From a gamma proteobacterium IMCC1989 (GTDB lineage Bacteria > Pseudomonadota > Gammaproteobacteria > Pseudomonadales > Cellvibrionaceae), in NCBI GenBank assembly GCA_000209515.2, contig AEVK01000035.1, positions 1 to 36,509 on the forward strand: a DNA stretch of 36,509 bases, in the 5' to 3' direction. The notes under the pieces are model-generated. The model was not told the origin of the DNA, did not search any database, and was given only the letters and a program-made list of their open reading frames with translations. A program made the position numbers and the translations under genes. This document shows, in pieces, positions 26,104 to 34,908 of this stretch (within the stretch, counting starts at the first letter, position 1; each line of letters opens with the position of its first letter).

Positions 26104-26212
26104 ACCTGTCGTGCCAGACTTGATACCTGTCATGCCGGACTTGATCCGGTATTTAGTCAGAAACTAAACTTACTGGATTCCGGATAAGCCAAAAACACTT
26201 TCCGGAATGACG
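26104..26212. repeat. Dispersed intergenic repeat, copy 2, with duplicated head
   Basis: The main copy is 26129-26212, from GTCATGCCGGACTTGATCC to TTTCCGGAATGACG, with inverted ends. Its first 21 bases are preceded by a diverged tandem duplicate (26104-26124 against 26125-26145, 19 of 21 matching). The element lies in the 241-bp gap between tsaB and uppP, in the probable uppP promoter region. Confidence 0.78.
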
Positions 26213-26269
26213 CAATTTTTTTTAATTGTTATCTCTCTACTCGCTATAAGACCGCTATGAGTTTTTATA

Positions 26270-27046
26270 TTATTTATCCCGAATACGCGTGCGTTTTTTC
26301 CAGCTAATTTCATTACGCATATAGGTGGGCACAGCCGCTAGTGGACTGATAAATTTTTCACTATCGGCGATATCTTGCTGATAAGCTTTTTCTGCTAATA
26401 GCACCATATCGTGAGCTTCGGGATATGCGTTGATAGTCACAGTAGTCGCGTTGATGGTCGCGTTCGTCACATCGCCTGCCACTGTTATTCCATTCGTTAA
26501 ACAATCATATTGCCAACCGGAACCCACGCCAGCGATGGCTTGCTGCTTTGCATTTATTAACCATTCGCTTTCGGCTAAATGCTCTGGTGACGAAAGGTTT
26601 TCATCACATAATGCAGATAAATTACCCGATGCATCAGAGCGATAAGCACTCCAATACACCTCATTCATACGCGCATCGATACTAGGAATAATTATTTGAT
26701 TAGGAGATGCAAGACCTAAGCGCACGGCGCTACAAGCGAGGGTTTCTAAGGTTGAGATAGGAATAAGCGGTAGATCCGCGCCATAGGCTAAGCCTTGCGC
26801 AGTACTCAAGGCGATTCGTAATCCAGTGAATGAACCTGGGCCTACGCAAAAAGCGATGGCATCCAACTGAGACAAGGAAACTTGGTGCTCTTTTAACAAA
26901 GCATCGATCATAGGCAATAAACGCTGAGTATGCTCCCGTGCCGCAATCACTACGGTTTGATGCACGCCTTCTGAGGCGACTTCTGGAGTGAGTAAAGCAA
27001 CCGAACAGGCATCGGTAGAGGTATCAATAGCAAGAATATAAGGCAT
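26270..27046 (-). CDS. tsaB: tRNA t6A modification protein TsaB
   Basis: 258 residues, the TsaB (YeaZ) partner of TsaD/TsaE in making N6-threonylcarbamoyladenosine at position 37 of ANN-decoding tRNAs. Visible: the ASKHA-fold start ILAIDTSTDACSVAL, the RLLPMIDALL helix and the signature VGPGSFTGLRIALSTAQGLA. About 20 residues around 200-215 form a Thr/Asn/Ile-rich insert (VTNATINATTVTINA) encoded by a 21-bp tandem repeat (26427-26468), absent from typical TsaB. Single gene; the divergent neighbour is the protease-like gene at 27296. Confidence 0.94.
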   Translation of the reverse strand: MPYILAIDTSTDACSVALLTPEVASEGVHQTVVIAAREHTQRLLPMIDALLKEHQVSLSQLDAIAFCVGPGSFTGLRIALSTAQGLAYGADLPLIPISTLETLACSAVRLGLASPNQIIIPSIDARMNEVYWSAYRSDASGNLSALCDENLSSPEHLAESEWLINAKQQAIAGVGSGWQYDCLTNGITVAGDVTNATINATTVTINAYPEAHDMVLLAEKAYQQDIADSEKFISPLAAVPTYMRNEISWKKRTRIRDK

Positions 27047-27295
27047 TCTATGGCTCGTTAGTCATCATTTTTAGATACGCTATTCTAGCAAAAATGCATT
27101 CGTTGGCGGAGACTTTATTTGATGTCAGCACCGCTACACGCCTTATTACATGAAAAAACAACAAGTGGCCGATATGACAATGAGAAGATGCGGATGTAAT
27201 CGTAAAAGTTGACCGACAAAAATCATTTGCTAGCCTGACAAGCTTACCTTAATATTCAACGCGATTAGTGTATTTACCCGCGTTAGAGATGATAT

Positions 27296-27742
27296 ATGAG
27301 CGACAAACTTATTTTAGGTAATTTAGAGGTATGCGACCTTCCTGATATTGGGGTGGTCGATTTACAGATGCGGGTGGATACGGGGGCAAAAACCTCGTCG
27401 ATGCATGTCGATAATATTAGCCGGTTCAAGAAAAATGGGAAGCCGTGGGTGAAGTTTGATATTCACCCTGATTTTTATAATGTGAACAGTGTGATCGAAT
27501 GCCAATCGCTTATTCACGATGTTCGTACGGTCAAGTCATCAAATGGTGAGTCACAAAAACGGTATGTCATTAGCACGCTCATAAAGCTAGGGCACTTATC
27601 GTGGCCTATTGAAATCACTCTTACTGATCGTTCTGATATGAGCAATTTGATGCTATTGGGCAGAGAAGGTATGGGAGATAGAGTTTTAGTAGATCCGTCG
27701 CAGTCGTTTTTAATCACCGATGATGAGGGGGAAGAACAATAG
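27296..27742 (+). CDS. Retropepsin-like 'ATP-dependent zinc protease' family protein
   Basis: 148 residues, Zn_protease/RimK-associated family (DUF785). The N-terminal RVDTGAKTSSMH has the Asp-Thr-Gly of pepsin-like aspartic proteases, and LLGREGMGDRVLVDPS is the second family signature. Despite the family name, metal or ATP dependence is not evident from the sequence. Members are often linked to the RimK-type glutamate ligase; no rimK is present here, so this is a stand-alone copy. Weak ribosome site. Convergent with adk, separated by a bidirectional terminator. Biological substrate unknown. Confidence 0.85.
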   Translation: MSDKLILGNLEVCDLPDIGVVDLQMRVDTGAKTSSMHVDNISRFKKNGKPWVKFDIHPDFYNVNSVIECQSLIHDVRTVKSSNGESQKRYVISTLIKLGHLSWPIEITLTDRSDMSNLMLLGREGMGDRVLVDPSQSFLITDDEGEEQ

Positions 27743-27776
27743 AACCTAATGTCGTAAACGCATATTTGGTGCATAT

Positions 27777-27804
27777 AAAAAAAGACCCATAAGGTCTTTT
27801 TTTT
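27777..27804. terminator. Bidirectional terminator between the protease-like gene and adk
   Basis: AAAAAAAGACC, a CATAA loop, then GGTCTTTTTTTT. The stem is perfect with A and T runs on both sides, so it serves both convergent genes. Confidence 0.88.
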
Positions 27805-27848
27805 GTTTTAACGTGTTATAGCTATATGTAAATGTTCGTACAAATAAA

Positions 27849-28862
<1,014 letters not shown>

Positions 28863-29717
28863 TCATTCAGCGCTATTTGCCTTATCTGCTGTGGTAGACA
28901 TAAGCTTTCGCTTAGCCATTTCCCAGCGAGCATCAAGCGCGCGCTCAGCTAATGAAGACAGCTCCACATTATCGGATAAGGCTTGTGACTCCATGACTCT
29001 AAAACGCGCTTCAAATTTTTGACTGGATTTTCGGCAAGCCGTTTCAGCGTCTACTTTTAGGTACCGAGCAAGATTGACCAAGGTAAACATCACATCACCC
29101 AACTCATCTTCCACTGCGGCAAGATCATTAGACTCTCTTGCTTCTGCTAGCTCTGCCATTTCCTCATTGAGCTTTTGATAAACACCATCAATGTCACTCC
29201 AATCAAAACCTACACTGGCTGCGCGTTTTTGTAACTTTTGTGCTCGGAGTAAACTAGGAAAGGCGATTGGCACATCATCCATGACACTATGACACCCTTT
29301 TGCATCTCGCTCCTGCTGCTTAGTTAGCTCCCAAGCTTGCTTAATCTCGCGTTCCATCGCACGACGATCTTCCGGTGTCACCGACGGGGATATACGGCTT
29401 TCTAAGGTGCCTTCAGGAAATACGTGAGGATGACGACGAATTAATTTTTCAGTCAAGTCTGAGACGATTTGCTCAAAAGTAAATGCTTGCTCTTCCTTAC
29501 CTAACTCGCTGTAAAAGATGACCTGAAATAGTAAATCACCTAATTCTTCTTTCAATTGCTGACTATCGCCCTGCTCTATCGCATCAACGACTTCGTAGGC
29601 TTCTTCTAAGGTAGAAGGCGCAATACTGTTATAGGTTTGCACTTGATCCCAAGGGCAGCCGTAATCTGGCTCGCGTAAACGAGCCATCACGGTTAGTAAA
29701 TCGTTAATAGCTGTCAT
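28863..29717 (-). CDS. mazG: Nucleoside triphosphate pyrophosphohydrolase MazG
   Basis: 284 residues, a tandem-domain MazG that hydrolyses (d)NTPs to monophosphates and pyrophosphate, cleansing aberrant nucleotides; in E. coli it also lowers ppGpp effects under starvation. Two MazG domains are visible, each with acidic Mg-binding helices: EEAYEVVDAIEQ ... KEELGDLLFQ near residues 35-70, and EEMAELAEAR ... EDELGDVMFT near 185-225. Slightly longer than E. coli MazG (263). It lies 40 bp after relA, giving the conserved relA-mazG order that places a ppGpp synthase and its modulator in one operon. Confidence 0.96.
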   Translation of the reverse strand: MTAINDLLTVMARLREPDYGCPWDQVQTYNSIAPSTLEEAYEVVDAIEQGDSQQLKEELGDLLFQVIFYSELGKEEQAFTFEQIVSDLTEKLIRRHPHVFPEGTLESRISPSVTPEDRRAMEREIKQAWELTKQQERDAKGCHSVMDDVPIAFPSLLRAQKLQKRAASVGFDWSDIDGVYQKLNEEMAELAEARESNDLAAVEDELGDVMFTLVNLARYLKVDAETACRKSSQKFEARFRVMESQALSDNVELSSLAERALDARWEMAKRKLMSTTADKANSAE

Positions 29718-29757
29718 TGTGATTGGCTTTATATTTCACTCGTTATGTCTTATTTAT

Positions 29758-32004
29758 TTAATTTTTACGTCTTGCTGTCGCGACATTGGGTAGCTGATTA
29801 AGTCGCGCTAAAATATGGCTCAGGTGAGCAAAATCCCGTATATCGATAGTGACCACCATGGAAACCGTATTTTCACCTCGGTCTGATAGGGTTTGCATAG
29901 CACTCACATTAATCCTTGCGCTATCCAATACCGTCGTAACATCACTCAAAAGACCAATACGGTCATAAGCGTCAATTAATACATCTACCGCATAGGTTTG
30001 TGTCGGGGCTTCACCCCAATCCACTTGGATAATACGTGCCGGTTCATCCGCGGCCAACTGCAAAATATTACGGCAATCTTTACGGTGAATAGACACACCT
30101 TTGCCTAAGGTAATATAGCCATTAATGTCATCACCGGGTAGCGGGTTACAACAATGGGCTATGTTGGTTAATAAGTTACCAACGCCGTCAATATAAACAT
30201 CGGTACCTGCTGTGGTCGGTGTTTTATTGGAAAAGTTAATCTCTGTTTGTTCTGGTACGCTAGGCTCTAATAGCTTTTGTGACGCTCTAAGCACTTGCGA
30301 AAGCGTTATTTCACCTGAACCTACATGAGCATATAGGTCATCTAGTTCTTTGTGCTTGAGGACTTTTAAGAGATCTTCGAAATTAATATCTCGAACGCCT
30401 AAACGCCGCAGCTCTTTATCTAAAATGGCGCGGCCGTCGGCAATATTTTGCTCACGAGCTTGCTCACCAAACCACTGCCTTACTTTGGCTTTAGCACGCG
30501 AAGTATGCAAATAGCCCAAACCGTCCATCAGCCAATCGCGGCTAGGCACCGTTTGCTTTCCGGTGAGAATTTCTACTTGATCGCCTGTTTTTAATACATG
30601 ATTTAATGGAACAATTTTGCCGCTTACTTTTGCGCCACGACAGCGGTGGCCTATTTCTGTGTGTACACGATAAGCAAAATCAAGCGGTGTTGCGCCTAAA
30701 GGCAAATCGATTACGTGACCTTCGGGTGTAAATAAATACACCCGATCTTGTTCGACACTGGAACCAATATCGTCAGTTAGTCCTTCAACCCCTAGCTCTT
30801 CATGCCAATCAAGTACTTGCCGTAGCCATTCAATTTTTTGTTCATAACTATCGACTTGCGTGTCGGTGTCGCTACTGTCAGTTCCCTTATAACGCCAATG
30901 CGAACAGACACCATACTCGGCCTCTTCATGCATGGAGTGAGAACGAATTTGCACTTCAATCACACGCTGGCTAGGCCCAACGACGGCCGTATGTAAAGAG
31001 CGATAACCGTTTTCTTTGGGCGCGGCAATATAGTCATCAAATTCGTGAGGGATGTTACGCCATAAGGTGTGAACAATTCCTAATACTTCGTAACAGTCTT
31101 TGGTGGTAGGTACCAGAATTCGTACCGCTCGAATATCGTACACTTCCGAAAAGCCGATATTTTTGCGCTGCATTTTTCGCCAAATACTGTAAATATGTTT
31201 AGCACGCCCATAGACTTCAGCATCAATATTATTTTTTTGAATTTGTGTTTGTAAACTGTCAACCACGTAATCAATATAATCCTGTCGGTCTAAACGTTTT
31301 TCATCGAGCAGCTTGGCGATACTTTTATAATCGTCTGGTTTTAAATAACGAAAGCCTAAATCTTCTAATTCCCATTTAATATGGCCTATACCTAAGCGAT
31401 GCGCTAGCGGAGCATAAATATCGAATACTTCTCGCGCCACCTTCTGTTTGCGCTCATCGGTAGCATCTTTTACTGCACGAATAGCGCACGTTCGCTCCGC
31501 CAATTTAATTAAGGCAACGCGCACATCGTCCACCATAGAAACGAGCATTTTACGCACCGTCTCTGTTTGATCTGCGGAACGCTGCCCTAGAGCAGACTCT
31601 TCGGAATCATTACGTAACTGGCTAATCGCCGCCATGCCAGAAACACCATAAATTAGCCTTTCAACGGTATCGCCATAACGTTCTTTAACATCTAAAATAT
31701 TAATTTTGCCTTCACGCACACCACGATATAGCACCGCAGCGATCAAGGCTTCTTGATCTAGTTGCAGCTCAGCAAGAATCTCTGCCATTTCAAGACCGGT
31801 CAGGAAACTACTGGCATGCTGAGACCACAGCTTATTTAAAGCGGCTATGTCACGTTCGGCATGCCACGATAGGTTAGCTGCCGAGATGAGTTGCTTTTGC
31901 GCAAAATCATCACTACCCGCGACGGAAGCAATACGTGCCGCCCATTCTTCAATATCGACATCGCCGTTATCTCTAAGGGGATAATCTTCTCTGACTTTAA
32001 CCAT
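29758..32004 (-). CDS. relA: GTP pyrophosphokinase RelA
   Basis: 748 residues, the ribosome-associated (p)ppGpp synthetase of the stringent response. The N-terminal HD domain is degenerate (no HD pair in LIAAVLYRGVREGKIN), as expected of synthetase-only RelA. The synthetase domain contains YDIRAVRILV and, near residue 322, the EFDDYIAAPKENGYRSLHT segment whose ExDD motif marks RelA rather than SpoT. TGS (about 405-465), the helical/zinc-finger region with CCNPLPGD, and a C-terminal ACT domain (about 670-745) follow. It starts 9 bp after the rlmD stop, so translation is probably linked. Synteny rlmD-relA-mazG matches E. coli and Pseudomonas. Confidence 0.97.
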   Translation of the reverse strand: MVKVREDYPLRDNGDVDIEEWAARIASVAGSDDFAQKQLISAANLSWHAERDIAALNKLWSQHASSFLTGLEMAEILAELQLDQEALIAAVLYRGVREGKINILDVKERYGDTVERLIYGVSGMAAISQLRNDSEESALGQRSADQTETVRKMLVSMVDDVRVALIKLAERTCAIRAVKDATDERKQKVAREVFDIYAPLAHRLGIGHIKWELEDLGFRYLKPDDYKSIAKLLDEKRLDRQDYIDYVVDSLQTQIQKNNIDAEVYGRAKHIYSIWRKMQRKNIGFSEVYDIRAVRILVPTTKDCYEVLGIVHTLWRNIPHEFDDYIAAPKENGYRSLHTAVVGPSQRVIEVQIRSHSMHEEAEYGVCSHWRYKGTDSSDTDTQVDSYEQKIEWLRQVLDWHEELGVEGLTDDIGSSVEQDRVYLFTPEGHVIDLPLGATPLDFAYRVHTEIGHRCRGAKVSGKIVPLNHVLKTGDQVEILTGKQTVPSRDWLMDGLGYLHTSRAKAKVRQWFGEQAREQNIADGRAILDKELRRLGVRDINFEDLLKVLKHKELDDLYAHVGSGEITLSQVLRASQKLLEPSVPEQTEINFSNKTPTTAGTDVYIDGVGNLLTNIAHCCNPLPGDDINGYITLGKGVSIHRKDCRNILQLAADEPARIIQVDWGEAPTQTYAVDVLIDAYDRIGLLSDVTTVLDSARINVSAMQTLSDRGENTVSMVVTIDIRDFAHLSHILARLNQLPNVATARRKN

Positions 32005-32013
32005 AAATAATGT

Positions 32014-33690
32014 TTAACCTAGCTTAAGTACACGTTTAGGTTTTGTAACTGACTGTTTTGTAACTGACTGGGATGAGCGTGATGATGCTTTACGTCGCTT
32101 AAGTGACGGATCTGCAGTGGCAGAATCGACAATAAATGATGCCATAATTTCGACATGGGAGGTCTGTGGAAACATATCCATGATACCTAACGTCGATAAG
32201 CGGTAGCCGTTATCGACTAATAAACCAGCATCGCGAGCAAAGGTTGATGAATCACAAGAAACGTAGACAATACGCTGAGGTAAAAGTTCAGCTATATTCT
32301 CGCAAATGGTCTTAGCGCCCGCTCGTGGAGGATCAAGTAATAAAGCATCGATCACGCCCTGCTTAGCTGGTTTTTTGGTTGAGCTGTCCACCTGAGCTGT
32401 AGACGTTATCGATTGAGTTATCGGTTGAGCTGCCGACTGAAACGCATCTTGCTTTTGGCAATAGGCACTCACTGACGCTCGCAGCAATTTTGGCTGAGAT
32501 AGGTCTTGCGTGATGAACGTGACATTATTAATACCGTTACAGTGCGCATTATCGGCTGCCCGTATTGTCATCGCTTCAACACCTTCTACCGCAAGTACAT
32601 GTTTGGCATGTAACGCGAGTGGCAAAGAAAAATTACCGATACCACAATACAAATCCATGACTATTTCGTGAGATTGAGGCGCTAATAATGCTATCGCCTG
32701 CTCCACCATTTTCTGATTGATAGACGGGTTGGACTGAATAAAGTCTTGGGGGTGAAAACGAAATAAAAGAGGAGATGCCAAAGGCAATACGTATTCTAGG
32801 CGCGGATCCACCTCGATATTATTGCTATCTTCTAACACGCCTTTTTTTTGACTTTGAAACCAAAGATTGACGGTTAAACCAGCCTTTTTAAACGTTGACA
32901 TGCATTGCTGTAATTGCAATCTATCAGCACTGGCTAGTAAACGGGTGTGGCGCACTACGATGCCTACTGCTTCAGTGCCATCGCCAGAAGCAGGCGCTGC
33001 GGAATGAGTAGTATTCACTAACTCCACATGTGAAACCACATGAGCTTTTATGTAGGACAACCATTGACGAAGAGGATGAATGAGTTTCTGTAAATTGGGG
33101 TTCAGCACCATGCAGCTATCGATGTTCACAATGGCACGGCTATCGACCTCCCGAAAGCCCAACAACAGTTCGCCAGTCTTAGTGTAATCTACCGCTAAAC
33201 GGACACGCTGACGATAACCATATTCGGTGTCCGTTAACACTGGTAACAGCGTATCTGGTGTTATTTGGGACCAACGCGATAATTGCGACAGCACCGCATC
33301 TTGCTTAAATGCCACCTGCTCTTCTGCGGACATATATTGCACTGAACATCCACCACAACGTGAAAATACTGGGCAAGGTGGTGTTTGACGCAACGCCGAC
33401 GGCTTGATAATTTGATGAACACGAGCATCTATATATTTAGGCATTCGCTTCTTAATGGCCACCGTCACTTCTTCACCGACTAAAGCCCCCTGCACAAATA
33501 GAGTTTTACCTTGTACGCTGGCTATTCCACGACCATCGTCTGCAAGACGCTCTATATGAATAACCGTATCGTGCTTAATATCGGTCGACTGCGAGCCAAT
33601 ATGATGCTTAGGCGCTCCCGTGTAACGGGCTTTTTGTATGTGCTGTTGAGAACTGGCTTTTTTATTTTTGCCTTCGCGTTTTTTAATAAT
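32014..33690 (-). CDS. rlmD: 23S rRNA m5U1939 methyltransferase RlmD, probable ATT start
   Basis: Methylates U1939 of 23S rRNA. From a GTG at 33495 the protein would lack most of its TRAM RNA-binding domain, yet the frame continues upstream through HIERLADDGRGIASVQGK, a classic TRAM segment, to a stop at about 33709. There is no ATG, GTG, TTG or CTG in that extension. The ATT at 33690 with AGGA six bases before it is the best start, giving 558 residues with a Lys-rich N-terminal tail. In that numbering, Cys106, Cys112, Cys115 and Cys193 are the Fe-S ligands; the SAM motif is DLYCGIGNFSL; the catalytic Cys is in VYVSCDSSTFARD. A roughly 35-residue Ser/Thr/Gln insert and a basic C-terminal tail, both carrying in-frame tandem repeats, make it long (E. 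coli 433). Confidence 0.9.
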   Translation of the reverse strand: MIKKREGKNKKASSQQHIQKARYTGAPKHHIGSQSTDIKHDTVIHIERLADDGRGIASVQGKTLFVQGALVGEEVTVAIKKRMPKYIDARVHQIIKPSALRQTPPCPVFSRCGGCSVQYMSAEEQVAFKQDAVLSQLSRWSQITPDTLLPVLTDTEYGYRQRVRLAVDYTKTGELLLGFREVDSRAIVNIDSCMVLNPNLQKLIHPLRQWLSYIKAHVVSHVELVNTTHSAAPASGDGTEAVGIVVRHTRLLASADRLQLQQCMSTFKKAGLTVNLWFQSQKKGVLEDSNNIEVDPRLEYVLPLASPLLFRFHPQDFIQSNPSINQKMVEQAIALLAPQSHEIVMDLYCGIGNFSLPLALHAKHVLAVEGVEAMTIRAADNAHCNGINNVTFITQDLSQPKLLRASVSAYCQKQDAFQSAAQPITQSITSTAQVDSSTKKPAKQGVIDALLLDPPRAGAKTICENIAELLPQRIVYVSCDSSTFARDAGLLVDNGYRLSTLGIMDMFPQTSHVEIMASFIVDSATADPSLKRRKASSRSSQSVTKQSVTKPKRVLKLG

Positions 33691-33777
33691 ATGTTTTCCT
33701 GTGCCGTTTAGGCTGAATAATAAAATTATTTATTCTGTGTTATTTTCTTTCTACAAGTTTTTCTATTGGTAACGCTA

Positions 33778-34686
33778 TTAATTAAAAACGCCAGAAGACA
33801 AATAACGATCACCACGGTCACAACCAATGGCAACGATGACGGCATTCTCAACGGTTTGGCTTAAATCTATCGCAGCGGCAATCGCGCCACCAGAAGAAAC
33901 ACCCGCAAAAATCCCTTCTTGTTTTGCTAAAGTCCTCATAGATTCTTCTGCCTTTTTTTGACTCATATTGACAATATGATCTACATTGGTCGAATCAAAA
34001 ATAGAAGGTATATACGCTTGTGGCCAACGCCTAATCCCCGGAATACTCGCGCCCTCTTCTGGCTGTAAACCAATAATTTGAATACTAGGATCTTGTTTTT
34101 TAAGATATGCCGATGTGCCGGTAATCGTCCCGGTCGTTCCCATAGAGCTAATAAAATGCGTAATATTGCCGTGAGTTTGCTCCCAAATTTCTGGCCCAGT
34201 GCCGTGATAATGCGCTAATGGGTTATCATCATTGCCAAACTGATCAAGCACCTTGCCTTTACCTTCTGATTGCATTTTTTGTGCTAAGTCTCGAGCACCT
34301 TCCATACTTTGCTCGGCAGTTACCAAAATAAGTTCCGCACCATAAGCGGTCATCGCAGCCTTACGCTCTAAAGTGGCGCTGTCTGGCATGATTAAGATCA
34401 TTTTATAACCTTTAATCGCTGCAGCCATCGCTAAGGCGATGCCGGTATTACCACTTGTCGCTTCGATTAAAGTATCACCTGGATGAATATCACCACGTGC
34501 TTCTGCACGACTAATCATCGATAAGGCGGGACGATCTTTGACTGAACCGGCAGGGGTGTTACCTTCTAACTTGATTAATATGATATTGCCGTTGATATTA
34601 GCGCCATCTAAACGCTGTAAACGCACCAGTGGCGTATTACCCACGTATTGCTCGATCGTTGGATAAAGAGAAGTGGAATCATTCAT
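33778..34686 (-). CDS. cysM: Cysteine synthase B (O-acetylserine sulfhydrylase B)
   Basis: 302 residues from the ATG at 34686 (AAGG upstream); an in-frame TTG at 34704 lacks a ribosome site. PLP enzyme making cysteine from O-acetylserine and sulfide, or S-sulfocysteine from thiosulfate in the CysM branch. The PLP Lys is in PAGSVKDRPA (Lys56 if counted from the TTG, Lys50 from the ATG), with substrate loop EATSGNTGIALA and phosphate loop GTTGTITG. The motif pattern (GSVKDRPAL, GIRRWPQAYIPSIFD) is CysM rather than CysK. Upstream of rlmD in the same direction; cysM-rlmD-relA is conserved in Pseudomonas-like genomes. A 90-bp gap to the rlmD start leaves room for a separate promoter. Confidence 0.95.
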   Translation of the reverse strand: MNDSTSLYPTIEQYVGNTPLVRLQRLDGANINGNIILIKLEGNTPAGSVKDRPALSMISRAEARGDIHPGDTLIEATSGNTGIALAMAAAIKGYKMILIMPDSATLERKAAMTAYGAELILVTAEQSMEGARDLAQKMQSEGKGKVLDQFGNDDNPLAHYHGTGPEIWEQTHGNITHFISSMGTTGTITGTSAYLKKQDPSIQIIGLQPEEGASIPGIRRWPQAYIPSIFDSTNVDHIVNMSQKKAEESMRTLAKQEGIFAGVSSGGAIAAAIDLSQTVENAVIVAIGCDRGDRYLSSGVFN

Positions 34687-34812
34687 AAAAACAGGCCTTG
34701 CCAAAATAAGGCAGCTATTTTACCCTTGATTGCATTGGTATTACACCACGATAGACGACTAACCATAAATAATGTGAAATACTCTACATCTTAGTTTTGG
34801 ATATTAAGCGCC

Positions 34813-34874
34813 TAACTATCTAGAAAGTAACTATCTAGATGGCCACTACCTATAAATCAACACCTACAAATCAA
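34813..34874. repeat. Two sets of short tandem repeats upstream of the BarA/GacS-like gene
   Basis: TAACTATCTAGA occurs at 34813-34824 and again at 34828-34839 (perfect, period 15). Immediately after, ACCTATAAATCAA (34848-34860) and ACCTACAAATCAA (34862-34874) repeat with period 14 and one mismatch. They lie 35-96 bp before the start codon, in the likely promoter or leader. They could be regulator binding sites or slipped-strand hot spots. Confidence 0.6.
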
Positions 34875-34908
34875 TAGCGATAAAACCGATCAACATATTG
34901 ATAACGAG

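Noticed and set aside
33511..33711. 66-codon plus-strand frame opposite the rlmD 5' region
   Set aside because: It is antisense to the TRAM-coding segment of rlmD and has no family resemblance.
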